A stretch of DNA of 64,000 bases from Hyphomicrobiales bacterium (GCA_930633495.1 CAKNFJ010000001.1:4177001-4241000); one strand, 5' to 3'; counted from the stretch's first letter, positions 20,562-30,812 are shown. Numbers and translations: made by a program. Notes: generated by a model from the sequence alone, not told the origin.

Positions 20562-21986
20562 ATGAGCGCCCCGCTCTGGACCGGAGAGAAGCTGATCGCC
20601 GCGCTGGGCGCACGGCCCGAAGGCGCGGTGCCGCCGGTCGTCACGGGGGCCTCGATCGACACCCGCACGCTGGAGCCGGGCGACGTCTTCTTCGCCATCA
20701 CGGGCGAGGCGCGCAACGGGCATGATTTCGTCAAGGGTGCGCTCGACAAGGGCGCGGGGCTGGCCGTGATCGACGAGGCGCATGCGGCGGAGTTCGCCGG
20801 CGCGGGCGCGGTCGCCATCGTGCCGGACGTGCTCAAGGCGATGGAGCAGGCGGGCACCGCGCGCCGGGCCGAACTCAAGGGCGGCGTCATCGCCGTCACC
20901 GGCTCGGTCGGCAAGACCGGCACCAAGGAGGCGCTGCGCCTCGTGCTTTCCCGGCAGGGCAAGACCCATGCGCCGGTCGCCTCCTACAACAACCACTGGG
21001 GCGTGCCGCTCACTTTATGTCGCACGCCCGCCGACGTGGCATACGGGGTCTACGAGATCGGGATGAGCAGCCCCGGCGAGATCGTGCCGCTGGCGCGGAT
21101 GGTGCGCCCGCAGGTCTCGATCATCACCACGATCCAGCCGGTGCATCTTGCCGCATTCGCCTCGCTGGAGGGGATTGCGGAGGAGAAGGCCGGCGTCTTC
21201 TGGGAGCTGGAAAAGGGCGGCGCCGCGATCGTCAATGCCGATATCCCGCAATCCGAATTGCTGCGCGACATCGCCAAGTCAGGCCCGGCCGGGCAGGTCA
21301 TCACCTTCGGGGAAAGCCCGGACGCCGATGTGAAGCTCGTCTCCTGCGCGCTGAAGCCGGACATGTCGACGGTCGAGGCCCGCGTCTTCGGCGAGCCGGT
21401 GACCTATCGCCTCGGCAGCCCCGGCAAGCATATCGTGTTGAACTCGCTCGGCGTGCTCGCCGTCGTCCATGCGCTGGGCGCCGACCTCGCGCTTGCCGCT
21501 CTGGCTCTGGGCGATCTCAGGCCGCCGGCGGGGCGCGGGGCACGACAGATCCTGCAGGCGCCGGGCGGCGCGATCACGCTGCTCGACGAGAGCTATAACG
21601 GCAATCCCGCCTCGATGCGCGCCGCGATCGAGAATCTCGGCCGGATGCCGGTCACCGGCAGGGGGCGTCGCATCGCCGTGCTCGGGGACATGCTGGAGCT
21701 CGGAGCGACCGGCGCGGAACTGCATAAGGGCCTGGCCGATCCGCTGGTCACCAGCCAGATCGACAAGGTCTTTGCCTGCGGGCCACTGATGAAAGGGCTC
21801 TATGAGAGCTTGCCTTCGGCCATGCGGGGGGCTTATGCCCCCGGGGCGGGCGAACTGGAGCCGCTCGTGCTCGATGCGATCCGCGCCGGCGATGCCGTCA
21901 CGGTGAAGGGGTCGCTCGGTTCGCGCATGGGACCGATCGTCAAGGCGATCCTCGCGCGCTTTCCTGCCATGCCTGCCGCCGACTGA
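20562..21986 (+). CDS. murF: UDP-MurNAc-tripeptide:D-Ala-D-Ala ligase
   Basis: 474 residues. Mur_ligase N-terminal domain, ATP-binding TGSVGKTGTKE at 113-123, YNNHWGVPLTL and a late DESYNGNPASM motif. It completes UDP-MurNAc-pentapeptide. GGAGATGACG precedes the ATG. A 78-bp gap from murE includes a CGCCC-TGTC-GGGCG hairpin (about 20523-20536). Confidence 0.97.
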   Translation: MSAPLWTGEKLIAALGARPEGAVPPVVTGASIDTRTLEPGDVFFAITGEARNGHDFVKGALDKGAGLAVIDEAHAAEFAGAGAVAIVPDVLKAMEQAGTARRAELKGGVIAVTGSVGKTGTKEALRLVLSRQGKTHAPVASYNNHWGVPLTLCRTPADVAYGVYEIGMSSPGEIVPLARMVRPQVSIITTIQPVHLAAFASLEGIAEEKAGVFWELEKGGAAIVNADIPQSELLRDIAKSGPAGQVITFGESPDADVKLVSCALKPDMSTVEARVFGEPVTYRLGSPGKHIVLNSLGVLAVVHALGADLALAALALGDLRPPAGRGARQILQAPGGAITLLDESYNGNPASMRAAIENLGRMPVTGRGRRIAVLGDMLELGATGAELHKGLADPLVTSQIDKVFACGPLMKGLYESLPSAMRGAYAPGAGELEPLVLDAIRAGDAVTVKGSLGSRMGPIVKAILARFPAMPAAD

Positions 21987-22007
21987 CCCTTAAGAGAACG
22001 CCCAAGC

Positions 22008-23090
22008 ATGCTCGTCTGGCTCGCCGACTTCGCCGGCACCTTCCCGATCCTGAACGTCTTCCGCTACATCACCTTCCGGGCCGGCGGGGCCACGGCGACG
22101 GCGCTGCTGTTCGTCTTCTTCTTCGGGCCATCGGCGATTTCCTGGCTCCGGATCAAGCAGGGCAAGGGCCAGCCGATCCGCACCGACGGGCCGGAATCGC
22201 ATCTGGCCAAGCGCGGCACGCCGACCATGGGCGGGCTGATGATCCTGACCGGGTTGTTCGTCGCGGTGCTGCTCTGGGGCAATCTGCGCAACCCTTACGT
22301 CTGGATCGTGCTCGGCGTGACGGCCGCCTACGGCGCGATCGGCTTCTACGACGACTACCTCAAGGTGACGAAGCAGTCGCATAAGGGCTTCTCGGGCAAG
22401 GCACGCATTTCGATCGAGGTCGTGGTCGCGCTCATCGCCTGCTATTTCATCATGCAGATGCAGCCGCCGGCGATCTCGTCGGGCTTCGCGATGCCCTTCC
22501 TCAAGGAAGCGATCATCCCGCTCGGGATCCTGTTCCCGCTGGTCACCGCCTTCGTCGTGGTCGGCGCCGGCAATTCGGTGAACCTGACCGACGGGCTCGA
22601 CGGCCTCGCCATCGTGCCGGTGATGATTGCGGCCGGTACCTTCGGCTTCATCTCCTATCTCGTCGGCAACGCGATCTTCGCCAACTACCTGCAGATCCAC
22701 CATATTCCCGGTGCGGGCGAACTCGCCGTGATCTGCGGCGCGGTGATCGGCGCCGGCCTCGGCTTCCTCTGGTTCAATGCGCCGCCGGCCCAGATCTTCA
22801 TGGGCGATACCGGCTCGCTCGGCCTCGGCGGCCTGCTCGGCACCATCGCGGTCGCGACCAAGCACGAGATCGTGCTCGCCATCGTCGGTGGCCTCTTCGT
22901 CGTCGAGGCGCTCTCGGTGATCATCCAGGTCTTCGTGTTCAAGCGCACCGGTAAGCGCGTCTTCCTGATGGCGCCGATCCACCACCATTTCGAGAAGCTG
23001 GGCTGGACCGAGCCGCAGGTCGTGATCCGCTTCTGGATCATCTCCGTGGTGCTGGCGCTGGTCGGCCTCGCCACGCTGAAGCTGCGCTGA
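22008..23090 (+). CDS. mraY: Phospho-MurNAc-pentapeptide translocase
   Basis: 360 residues with about ten membrane helices. Active-site aspartates are recognised in GFYDDYLKV (about 114-122) and [10 protein letters not shown] (about 195-204), with the C-terminal HHHFEKLGW motif. It attaches phospho-MurNAc-pentapeptide to undecaprenyl phosphate, making lipid I at the inner membrane. It starts 21 bp after murF. Confidence 0.97.
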   Translation: MLVWLADFAGTFPILNVFRYITFRAGGATATALLFVFFFGPSAISWLRIKQGKGQPIRTDGPESHLAKRGTPTMGGLMILTGLFVAVLLWGNLRNPYVWIVLGVTAAYGAIGFYDDYLKVTKQSHKGFSGKARISIEVVVALIACYFIMQMQPPAISSGFAMPFLKEAIIPLGILFPLVTAFVVVGAGNSVNLTDGLDGLAIVPVMIAAGTFGFISYLVGNAIFANYLQIHHIPGAGELAVICGAVIGAGLGFLWFNAPPAQIFMGDTGSLGLGGLLGTIAVATKHEIVLAIVGGLFVVEALSVIIQVFVFKRTGKRVFLMAPIHHHFEKLGWTEPQVVIRFWIISVVLALVGLATLKLR

Positions 23091-23118
23091 GCGATGTCCT
23101 TGACCAGCGGAACCACCG

Positions 23119-23269
23119 CGTCATTCCGGGGCGCCGCGCAGCGGCGAGCCTGGAACCCAGAGCCGATGCCTTTGATCGGAAGGGCGATGGTGGCCGGGTG
23201 CCTTTTTGAAAGGCCGCATCGGTTCTGGGTTCCGGGCTCAAGCGCTGCGCGCTTGCCCCGGACTGACGG
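23119..23269. repeat. 151-bp intergenic inverted repeat, family E long form
   Basis: Ends CGTCATTCCGGGG and CCCCGGACTGACG pair. Inside, GGAACCCAGAGCCGATG pairs with CATCGGTTCTGGGTTCC, giving a long cruciform-type structure between mraY and murD. It fills most of the 188-bp gap and ends 9 bp before the murD ATG. Confidence 0.75.
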
Positions 23270-23278
23270 AGGTGTTCG

Positions 23279-24712
23279 ATGACGCCGATCACGGTTTTGG
23301 CCGGACGCAAGGTCGCCCTGTTCGGCCTCGGCGGCTCCGGGCTTGCCACGGCACGCGCGCTCAAGGCCGGCGGTGCCGAGGTCGTGGCCTGGGACGACAA
23401 TCAGGGCAGCCGCGACAAGGCGGCGGCCGAGGGCATCGCCGTCGTCGATCTGGCGAGTGCCGACTGGTCCGATTTCGCTGCCTTCGTGCTCTCGCCGGGC
23501 GTGCCGCTGACCCATCCCGAGCCGCACTGGACGGTGGGCAAGGCCAAGGCGGCCGGCGTCGCGATCATCGGCGATGTCGAATTGTTCTTCCGGGAGCGGG
23601 CGAAGATCGCGCCGGATGCGCCGGTCGTCTGCATCACCGGCACCAACGGCAAGTCGACGACGACGGCGCTGATCGCGCATGTGCTGAAGCAGGCCGGGCA
23701 CGACGTTCAGATGGGCGGCAATATCGGGACTGCCGTGCTGGCGCTGGAGATGCCGGCCGCGGACCGCATCCATGTCATCGAGTGTTCGAGCTACCAGATC
23801 GACCTTGCGCCTTCGCTCAAGCCGACCGTCGGCATCCAGATGAACCTGACGCCGGACCATCTCGACCGGCACGGCTCGCTGGAGAACTACGCGGCGATCA
23901 AGGAGCGGCTGGTCGCTGCGGCCGATATCGCGGTCGTCGGCGTCGATGACGAGCCTTCGAAGCAGATGGCGCGGCGCCGGGCCGCAGGAGGTCGCCCGCT
24001 GGTGAAGATCAGCGGGGAGCAGCCGCTGGACGAGGGCGTCTTCGCCGGCGTCACCGCCAATCAGGGCCGGCTCGACACCCGCATCGTCGAGGTGAAGGAC
24101 GGCAAGCCGCGCGTCGTCGCCAACCTCGCCGGGATCGGCTCGTTGCGCGGTTCGCACAATGCGCAGAACGCGGCGGCGGCCTTCGCCGCCTGCTCGGCAC
24201 TCGGTTTGACCGCCGAGGAGATCGAGGCCGGCTTCAAGACCTATCCGGGGCTGGCGCATCGCATGGAGGAGCTCGGCCGCATCGGCCGCGTCGTCTTCAT
24301 CAACGATTCCAAGGCGACGAATGCGGATTCCACGGAAAAGGCGCTGACCTCCTTCCACGACATCTTCTGGATTCTCGGCGGCAAGGCCAAGGATGGCGGC
24401 ATCGAGAGCTTGCGCCGCTACTTCCCGAACATCGCCAAGGCCTATCTGATCGGGGCTGCGAGCGATCTTTTCGCGGCGACCTTCGACGACGACGGCCGCG
24501 TCGCCTATGAGCGCAGCGTCACGCTCGACAGGGCGCTGGCGGATGCGACCCGCGATGCGCGGGCGAAGCCGGGCGAGGGCGAGATCGCGGTGCTGCTCTC
24601 GCCAGCCTGCGCCTCCTTCGACCAGTTCCCGAATTTCGAGGTGCGTGGGGATACCTTCCGCAAGCTGGTCGCGGCGCTGCCGGGGTTCGTGCCGTTCGGC
24701 GGCGGGAAGTGA
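23279..24712 (+). CDS. murD: UDP-MurNAc-L-alanine:D-glutamate ligase
   Basis: 477 residues. N-terminal Rossmann region ([14 protein letters not shown]), P-loop [10 protein letters not shown] at 120-129, [12 protein letters not shown] and the C-terminal [16 protein letters not shown] motif. It adds D-Glu to UDP-MurNAc-L-Ala. The next dcw gene, ftsW, is separated by an inverted unrelated gene. Confidence 0.97.
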   Translation: MTPITVLAGRKVALFGLGGSGLATARALKAGGAEVVAWDDNQGSRDKAAAEGIAVVDLASADWSDFAAFVLSPGVPLTHPEPHWTVGKAKAAGVAIIGDVELFFRERAKIAPDAPVVCITGTNGKSTTTALIAHVLKQAGHDVQMGGNIGTAVLALEMPAADRIHVIECSSYQIDLAPSLKPTVGIQMNLTPDHLDRHGSLENYAAIKERLVAAADIAVVGVDDEPSKQMARRRAAGGRPLVKISGEQPLDEGVFAGVTANQGRLDTRIVEVKDGKPRVVANLAGIGSLRGSHNAQNAAAAFAACSALGLTAEEIEAGFKTYPGLAHRMEELGRIGRVVFINDSKATNADSTEKALTSFHDIFWILGGKAKDGGIESLRRYFPNIAKAYLIGAASDLFAATFDDDGRVAYERSVTLDRALADATRDARAKPGEGEIAVLLSPACASFDQFPNFEVRGDTFRKLVAALPGFVPFGGGK

Positions 24713-24799
24713 GGCGGGGCCGAGCTGGCTAGGGGGGAGCACATACCCATCGCCGAGCCGAAAGTTGCCTTCGGCCGATAAACGCATGGCGTGCGGTGC

Positions 24800-26281
24800 T
24801 CAGTTTACCTTCTCGACATCCGTCAGCTTCCAGCTCTGGTCGAAAAACTCGACGCCGGTGCCGTAGAGCCGCACCGTTACCAGGAAGTTCCGCCCGGGGA
24901 CCGTCTGAATAAAGTTCGCGTCGGGAGCGTTGGCCGGCTTGGTGGGGGCGAGCCAGAGATCGACCGAGCCGTCGGTGTTGGAGGTCACCTTGTTGAAGCC
25001 GTTGATCGACGGCATCAGTTGCGGCGCTTCGACCATCGTTCCGTCGGTGATGTTGTAGGCGGTGACGGCCCAGAACAGCTTTGCCGGCGGGTTCGGCGGC
25101 AGCCGCAGCTTGTAGGTGTTCGAGCCGTTCAGGAACTCGCCTTTCGAGTCGCGGCGCGCGACGGGGTATTTCGAGCCGGCGTTGATGGTCCGCATGACCA
25201 TGGCGGGGGCTGAGGAGTACGCGACCTGGAAGTAGGTGGCCCGCTGGGTCACGTCGAGATAGCTGTCCTGGAACCAGTCATTGGTCGCCCCGGCCCAGAC
25301 ATTCTCCCACTGCGTATCCTTGTAGTAGAGATTGCGCCCGTCGGGCCGGCCGAGCTGGCGCTCCGCGAGGATCATCTTCGGTGCGGTCTCGACCGCCTTC
25401 TTCAGCAGTTCCTGCTGCTTCGGCGATGGGTTGAAGGGCTGCCCCTTGACGATGCCGACCGAGGCCAGGATGCCGCGCAACTCCGGGTCGATCGCCGACA
25501 CCGGCTCGTAGTCGACGAAGCTCTTCAGCTTCGTCCAGAACTGGTTGTCGACCGGGTACATCATGTTGACGCGCTTGCCGCTGCCGTTGGGAAACTGCAT
25601 CGGCTTCACGTCCTTCTCCATTCCCCACAGTGGATAGATGCGGGTCTGCTCGGCAAGCGCGACTGCCGGCTTCGGGTCCGGCCCGTTGTCGCCCTTCGGC
25701 ATGATGGTGCGGAAGAACAGGAAGACGTTGTAGGTCGGCGACTTGAAGGCGAAATAGCCCTTCGGAACCTCGCCGGTATAGTCCGGTGGCAGCAGCAGGT
25801 AGAGGCCGCCGCGGGCGCGATCCGGGCCGATCGCTCCGACATCGGTGATCGTGCGCTGAAAGAAGTCGGTGAACATGCCAATGACGTCCGGCGGCGCGGC
25901 GACGACAAGCGGGCCGGTCTCCTTCAGGTCGAGGTAGTTCATGGAATAGATGACGTCGGCATTGGGCGTCGGCACCCAGGTGCGCGCGTCCATCCGGTCC
26001 TTCCAGATCGGCAGGACGTTGTAGCCCTTGCCGAAGGCTGCCTCCGAACCGTCGCGCATGCCGATCGTGTTCAGCGCGGGCAGCATGGTGAAATAGGCGT
26101 GGATCGCGCGCTGGTAGAACAGTTCGTCGCGCAACGCCTCGGCTTCCGCCTGGGGCAGCCAGTTGCCGTTGTTGAGTTGTTTGACCAGCGGCGGGGCTGC
26201 CGCTTCCTGAGCGTGCGGGGATGCTGCGGTCAGAGTTGCCGCGACAATGACGGCACCGGCACCAAGCAATTGCATGTGCAT
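24800..26281 (-). CDS. DUF1254/DUF1214 domain exported protein
   Basis: 493 residues. The N-terminal signal peptide (about 3-25, ending SPHAQ) suggests export. A DUF1254-like region spans about 60-200 (NADVIYSMNYLDLKETGP) and a DUF1214-like C-terminal region about 370-490 (FWAVTAYNITDGTM, DGSVDLWLAP). Function is not established for the family. GGGAG lies 6 bp before the ATG in the coding strand. It is inverted inside the dcw cluster between murD and ftsW, which it must split into two transcripts. Confidence 0.85.
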   Translation of the reverse strand: MHMQLLGAGAVIVAATLTAASPHAQEAAAPPLVKQLNNGNWLPQAEAEALRDELFYQRAIHAYFTMLPALNTIGMRDGSEAAFGKGYNVLPIWKDRMDARTWVPTPNADVIYSMNYLDLKETGPLVVAAPPDVIGMFTDFFQRTITDVGAIGPDRARGGLYLLLPPDYTGEVPKGYFAFKSPTYNVFLFFRTIMPKGDNGPDPKPAVALAEQTRIYPLWGMEKDVKPMQFPNGSGKRVNMMYPVDNQFWTKLKSFVDYEPVSAIDPELRGILASVGIVKGQPFNPSPKQQELLKKAVETAPKMILAERQLGRPDGRNLYYKDTQWENVWAGATNDWFQDSYLDVTQRATYFQVAYSSAPAMVMRTINAGSKYPVARRDSKGEFLNGSNTYKLRLPPNPPAKLFWAVTAYNITDGTMVEAPQLMPSINGFNKVTSNTDGSVDLWLAPTKPANAPDANFIQTVPGRNFLVTVRLYGTGVEFFDQSWKLTDVEKVN

Positions 26282-26484
26282 GTTGGTCTCCCGACGGCGT
26301 GCGATCTGGAGACAGGTTCTCCCACTCGTCCATGCGGAGTCGAGGCTGTAACGGTTACGCGACGCGTGGTGCCTTGCCCCGAGCCGGCGTAGCTGAAGTC
26401 CGAATTGGGCCGAGATTGGCCGCCCGCTCCAACCGGTCCAAGCCTGCCCGCGACCCCACCAAACGTCGCATCGGAATCAATCGG

Positions 26485-26492
26485 TTAACCAT
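26485..26492 (+). promoter_or_regulatory. CtrA-like half-site upstream of ftsW
   Basis: TTAACCAT, the 8-base CtrA half-site form, 71 bp before the ftsW start and inside the 281-bp region divergent to the DUF1254 gene. Confidence 0.4.
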
Positions 26493-26562
26493 TCATTGAC
26501 AGAGTGATTCGTCACGAAAGGCGCGGCCCGAGTCGCGCGGAATTTGTCGATGGGATGCCGTC

Positions 26563-27696
26563 ATGGTCTCGCGCGCGGAACCTTCTCTCAGCGGTCGCTG
26601 GTGGTGGTCGATCGACCGCCTGATCCTCACAGCGCTCGTCGCCCTGATGGTGTCGGGCGTGGTGCTGCTGATGGCGGGCGGGCCGCCGGTTGCCGAGCGG
26701 CTCGGCCTCTCGACTTTCCATTTCGTCAATCGCCAGGCCGCCTATCTCGCCGCTGCGCTGGTGATCTTCCTCGTGGTCTCGCTGATGACGCCGCGCCAGG
26801 TCCGGCGCATGGCTTTGCTGATCTATGTGGTCTCGCTCGCGATGGTCGTCGGAACCCTCTATTTCGGCGTCGAGGTGAAGGGCGCCAAGCGCTGGCTGAC
26901 GCTCGGACCACTCGGCTCGGTGCAGCCTTCGGAATTCCTCAAGCCCGCTTTCGTCGTGCTGGCCGCCTGGGCCTTCGCCGAGGGCACGCGCCGTCCGGAT
27001 CTGCCGGGCACGATCCTGGCGCTGCTGCTGCTGCCGGTCACCATCGTGCCGCTGGTGCTGCAGCCGGACTTCGGCCAGACGATGCTGGTCAGCCTGGTCT
27101 GGGCCGGGCTGTTCTTCGTCGCCGGTCTGCACTGGTTCTGGGTGATCGGGCTCGGCGGCGTCGGCGCCGTCGGCATCCTCGTCGCCTATGAGCTGGTGCC
27201 GCACGTCCGGGCCCGCATCGAGCGCTTCATGGACAAGGGCTCGGGCGACACCTTCCAGATCGACACCGCGCTGGAGAGCTTCGCGCAGGGCGGCTGGCTC
27301 GGGAAGGGGCCGGGCGAGGGCACGGTGAAGCGCATCCTGCCCGATGCCCATACCGACTTCATCTTCGCGGTCACGGCGGAGGAGTTCGGCGTGCTGGTCT
27401 GCATGCTGCTGGTTATGCTCTTCGCGGTGATCGTGCTGCGCTCGCTCTTCGTGGCGCAGAAGGCCGAGGACCCGTTCATCCGGCTCGCGGTCACGGGGCT
27501 CGCGCTGCTGTTCGGCATCCAGGCGGCGATCAACATGATGGTCAACCTGCACATGATGCCGGCCAAGGGCATGACGCTGCCCTTCATCTCCTATGGCGGC
27601 TCCTCGCTGCTCTCGCTCGCGGTCGGCACGGGCTTCTTGCTGGCGCTGACCCGGCGGCGGCCGCGCTCGGTCGATTTCGGTTCTTTCGGACGCTGA
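26563..27696 (+). CDS. ftsW: Septal peptidoglycan glycosyltransferase FtsW (SEDS family)
   Basis: 377 residues with about ten membrane helices. SEDS signatures: GAKRWLTLGPLGSVQPSEFLK near 107-127, TLPFISYGGSSLL near 340-352. It polymerises lipid II into septal glycan together with FtsI. Only 3 bp separate it from murG. Confidence 0.96.
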   Translation: MVSRAEPSLSGRWWWSIDRLILTALVALMVSGVVLLMAGGPPVAERLGLSTFHFVNRQAAYLAAALVIFLVVSLMTPRQVRRMALLIYVVSLAMVVGTLYFGVEVKGAKRWLTLGPLGSVQPSEFLKPAFVVLAAWAFAEGTRRPDLPGTILALLLLPVTIVPLVLQPDFGQTMLVSLVWAGLFFVAGLHWFWVIGLGGVGAVGILVAYELVPHVRARIERFMDKGSGDTFQIDTALESFAQGGWLGKGPGEGTVKRILPDAHTDFIFAVTAEEFGVLVCMLLVMLFAVIVLRSLFVAQKAEDPFIRLAVTGLALLFGIQAAINMMVNLHMMPAKGMTLPFISYGGSSLLSLAVGTGFLLALTRRRPRSVDFGSFGR

Positions 27697-27699
27697 GCG

Positions 27700-28803
27700 A
27701 TGGCCGCGGGCAAGCTGATCATGCTGGCCGCCGGGGGCACCGGCGGCCATCTCTTCCCGGCGGAGGCGCTGAGCCACGCGCTGCACGCCAAGGGCATGCG
27801 GGTCGTGCTGATGACCGATACCCGCGCCGCCGAATATGCCGGCAACTTCCCGGCCGAGGCGGTCCATGCCGTGCCGGCCGCCACGCCTTCGGGGCGCTCG
27901 CCCCTGCAGAAGGCGATGGCGCTGTTCCATATCGCCAAGGGCACCTTCGCGGCGCGGCGGATCATCCGGCAGGTCCGCCCCGACGTAGTCGTCGGTTTCG
28001 GTGGCTATCCAACGGTGCCGCCGGTGCTGGGCGCCTCGCTCGCCGGCGTGCGGACCCTGATCCACGAGCAGAACGCCGTGATCGGCCGGGCTAACCGCTT
28101 CCTCGCAGGCCGTGCCGACGTGATCGCCACCGGCTTCGCCAAGGTGGGGGGGCTGACGCCGGCGCAGCAGGCGAAGTGCCGCCATGTCGGCAACCCCGTC
28201 CGCCCGGCGGTGATCGCGGCGGCCGGCAATGCCTATGGCTGGCGCGACGACGGCAAGACCCAGCTTCTCGTCTTCGGCGGCAGCCAGGGCGCGCGCATCA
28301 TGGCCGACATCGTCCCGCCGGCTGTGCAGCTGCTCGACGATGCCGAGCGGGCACGGCTGACCATCGTCCAGCAGGCGCGGGCGGAGGACGACGAGCGCGT
28401 GCGCGGCATCTACGACAAGCTCGGCATCCGGGCGACGATCGCGCCCTTCTTCAAGGACCTGCCGGCGCAAATGGCGGCGGCCCATCTGGTCGTCGCCCGC
28501 TCCGGCGCCTCGACCGTCGCGGAGCTCACGGTGATCGGCCGCCCGGCCATCCTGGTGCCGCTGCCGGGTTCGCTCGATCAGGATCAGGCGGCCAACGCCG
28601 CGTTCCTGGAAGGGGCGGGCGGCGCCGTCCGCATCCTCCAGCCCGAGTTCACGCCGCGCCGGCTCGCCAGCGAACTCTCCCGGCTGATCGCCGAGCCCGC
28701 GCACTTGACGGCCATGGCCGCAAACGCGAAGACCGCCGGCATCCCCGACGCTGCCGACCGCCTGGCCGATCTCGTGATCGCCACGGCTCAATCTTCGAAC
28801 TGA
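27700..28803 (+). CDS. murG: UDP-GlcNAc:lipid I GlcNAc transferase
   Basis: 367 residues, GT28 family. The N-terminal GGTGGHLFPA (12-21), VVGFGGYP, IHEQNAVIGRANR and the C-terminal RSGAST(V)AEL and D(Q)DQAANA(A) donor-site motifs are all present. It converts lipid I to lipid II on the inner face of the inner membrane. Confidence 0.97.
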   Translation: MAAGKLIMLAAGGTGGHLFPAEALSHALHAKGMRVVLMTDTRAAEYAGNFPAEAVHAVPAATPSGRSPLQKAMALFHIAKGTFAARRIIRQVRPDVVVGFGGYPTVPPVLGASLAGVRTLIHEQNAVIGRANRFLAGRADVIATGFAKVGGLTPAQQAKCRHVGNPVRPAVIAAAGNAYGWRDDGKTQLLVFGGSQGARIMADIVPPAVQLLDDAERARLTIVQQARAEDDERVRGIYDKLGIRATIAPFFKDLPAQMAAAHLVVARSGASTVAELTVIGRPAILVPLPGSLDQDQAANAAFLEGAGGAVRILQPEFTPRRLASELSRLIAEPAHLTAMAANAKTAGIPDAADRLADLVIATAQSSN

Positions 28804-28818
28804 CAGGATTCCAGGACC

Positions 28819-30225
28819 ATGAAGCTGCCGCCGAAGCTCGGCTCCATCCATTTCGTCGGCATCGGCGGCATCGGCATGTCCGGCATCGCCGAGGTTCTGC
28901 ACAATCTCGGCTACAAGGTGCAGGGCTCGGATGCCTCCGACGGCGCCAACGTCAAGCGCCTCGCCGAAAAGGGCATCACCACTTTCGTCGGCCACAAGGC
29001 CGAGAATCTGGGCGAGGCCGAGGTCGTGGTGATCTCGACCGCGATCAAGCGCGACAATCCCGAACTGCTCGCCGCCCGCGAGAAGCGCCTGCCGGTGGTG
29101 CGCCGCGCCGAGATGCTGGCCGAGCTGATGCGGCTCAAGACCTGCGTCGCCATCGCCGGTACCCATGGCAAGACGACGACGACCTCGCTCGTCGCGACGC
29201 TGCTGGAAAAGGGCGGGCTCGACCCGACCGTCATCAACGGCGGCATCATCAATGCCTACGGCACCAATGCCCGCATGGGCGAGAGCGACTGGATGGTGGT
29301 CGAGGCCGACGAGTCGGACGGCACCTTCCTGAAGCTGCCGGCGGACGTCGCGATCGTCACCAATATCGACCCTGAGCATCTCGACCATTTCGGCACCTTC
29401 GACGCGATCAAGGGCGCCTTCCGCTCCTTCGTCGAGAACCTGCCGTTCTACGGCTTCGCGGTGATGTGCATCGACCATCCGACGGTGCAGGGGCTGGTCG
29501 GCCAGATCACCGACCGCCGCGTCGTCACCTATGGCGAGAATCCGCAGGCCGATTTCCGCCTGATCGATATCGATCTCTCGGGCGGGCAGGCCAAATTCAC
29601 GCTGCTCATCCGCGACCGCAAGACCGGCCGCGACGAGGTGATCCGCGATCTCGTCATGCCGATGCCGGGCCACCACAACGCGCTGAACGCGACCGCCGCG
29701 ATCGCGGTCGCCTACGACCTCGGCGTGCCCGTGCCGCGTATCCGCGAGGCGCTGGCCGGCTTCGGCGGCGTGAAGCGGCGCTTCACCAAGACCGGCGAGT
29801 GGAACGGCGCGCTGATCTTCGACGATTACGGCCATCACCCGGTCGAGATCGCCGCGGTGCTGCGGGCCGCGCGCGCCTCGACCAGGAACAAGGTGATCGC
29901 GGTGGTGCAGCCGCACCGCTACACCCGGCTTTCCAGCCTGTTCGACGACTTCGCCGCCTGCTTCAACGATGCCGACACGGTGATCGTGGCGGATACCTAC
30001 GCCGCCGGCGAGGCGCCGATTGCGGGCGCCGACCGTGATTCGCTGGTCGCCGGCATCAAGGCGCGTGGCCATCGCCATGCGCTGGCGCTGGAGGGGCCGG
30101 ACAAGCTCGCCGGCATGGTGGCGGAGTTGGCGGGCCCGGGCGACTACGTCGTCTGCCTCGGCGCCGGCAACATCACGCAATGGGCCTATGCGCTGCCGGG
30201 GGAATTGGCCGCGCTCAAGGGGTGA
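28819..30225 (+). CDS. murC: UDP-MurNAc:L-alanine ligase
   Basis: 468 residues. Glycine-rich [12 protein letters not shown] near 14-25, P-loop GTHGKTTTT at 114-122, EADESDGTF, and the C-terminal [10 protein letters not shown] motif. First amino-acid addition of the stem peptide. It starts 15 bp after murG. A palindromic repeat begins 10 bp after its stop. Confidence 0.97.
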   Translation: MKLPPKLGSIHFVGIGGIGMSGIAEVLHNLGYKVQGSDASDGANVKRLAEKGITTFVGHKAENLGEAEVVVISTAIKRDNPELLAAREKRLPVVRRAEMLAELMRLKTCVAIAGTHGKTTTTSLVATLLEKGGLDPTVINGGIINAYGTNARMGESDWMVVEADESDGTFLKLPADVAIVTNIDPEHLDHFGTFDAIKGAFRSFVENLPFYGFAVMCIDHPTVQGLVGQITDRRVVTYGENPQADFRLIDIDLSGGQAKFTLLIRDRKTGRDEVIRDLVMPMPGHHNALNATAAIAVAYDLGVPVPRIREALAGFGGVKRRFTKTGEWNGALIFDDYGHHPVEIAAVLRAARASTRNKVIAVVQPHRYTRLSSLFDDFAACFNDADTVIVADTYAAGEAPIAGADRDSLVAGIKARGHRHALALEGPDKLAGMVAELAGPGDYVVCLGAGNITQWAYALPGELAALKG

Positions 30226-30234
30226 GCTCTGAAT

Positions 30235-30352
30235 CCTTCTCCCCTCGGGGGAGAAGGTGTCTGCGGAGCAGACGGATGAGGGTAGCGAGGCGCTGTCCTT
30301 CCCTCATCCGACCCGGCTTCGCCGGGCCACCTTCTCCCCCGAGGGGAGAAGG
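30235..30352. repeat. 118-bp long inverted repeat, family C, upstream of DUF559 gene
   Basis: The 25-bp ends (30235-30259 and 30328-30352) are exact reverse complements, and inner CGGATGAGGG/CCCTCATCCG also pair. Its last 55 bp (30298-30352) recur without mismatch at 30743-30797. The left 25-bp arm is identical to 49783-49807. Confidence 0.85.
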
Positions 30353-30367
30353 ACGGGCGCCCGCCTG

Positions 30368-30802
30368 ATGAAAGGCACGACCTTGCATCGAAAGAACTCG
30401 TCTCGGGCCCGCGACTTCGCTCGTGGCCAGCGCGAGGAGCCGACGCGGGCCGAAATGCTTTTCTGGCAAGCCGTTCGCAACCGCCGTTTCGCGGGCCTGA
30501 AATTCAAGCGCCAGATGGCGATCGGTCCGTTCGTCGCGGATTTCTGCTGCTTCGAATACAAGCTCATCGTGGAGCTCGACGGCGAGCCGCATGAAACGCT
30601 CGATGCGCGCACCAGGGACGCTGTCCGCACGACTTTCCTGAAAGCGGAGGGCTATCAGGTCTTGCGCTTCTCCAATGAACGCGTGCTAGGAAACCTCGAA
30701 TTCGTCCTGCGCAAGATCGCTGCCTTTCTCGATCTCGCCGGGCTTCCCTCATCCGACCCGGCTTCGCCGGGCCACCTTCTCCCCCGAGGGGAGAAGGGAT
30801 AA
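30368..30802 (+). CDS. DUF559 (Vsr/PD-(D/E)xK nuclease-like) protein
   Basis: 144 residues from the ATG at 30368. The DUF559 pattern is clear: R..PT.AE..FW.A.R.RRF.GLKF.RQ near 20-50, VADF (57-60), IVELDGEPH (67-75), then [16 protein letters not shown]. Asp58, Glu69 and Asp71 could form the nuclease-like site. Cellular role unknown. The gene lies between two identical 55-bp repeats, and its last 20 codons plus stop lie largely in the second copy, so the C-terminus from about Gly125 is repeat-derived. Function of that tail is doubtful. Confidence 0.82.
   Translation: MKGTTLHRKNSSRARDFARGQREEPTRAEMLFWQAVRNRRFAGLKFKRQMAIGPFVADFCCFEYKLIVELDGEPHETLDARTRDAVRTTFLKAEGYQVLRFSNERVLGNLEFVLRKIAAFLDLAGLPSSDPASPGHLLPRGEKG
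30743..30797. repeat. 55-bp direct repeat, family C half-unit
   Basis: Exact copy of 30298-30352, same orientation. It overlaps the 3' end of the DUF559 gene and ends 16 bp before murB. Confidence 0.85.
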
Positions 30803-30812
30803 GCGTCGAGCC

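Noticed and set aside
18198..20996. 932-codon minus-strand frame across ftsI, murE and murF
   Set aside because: Same GC-driven antisense artefact over confident essential genes.
26512..30180. 1222-codon open frame on the minus strand across ftsW, murG and murC
   Set aside because: It mirrors three certain plus-strand genes; long antisense frames are a by-product of high third-position GC, and its translation is His/Arg/Asp-rich without domains.
30235..30797. Possible CRISPR-like or attachment-site repeats around the DUF559 gene
   Set aside because: Only two copies, palindromic, no spacer periodicity, no cas genes, no integrase or tRNA nearby.
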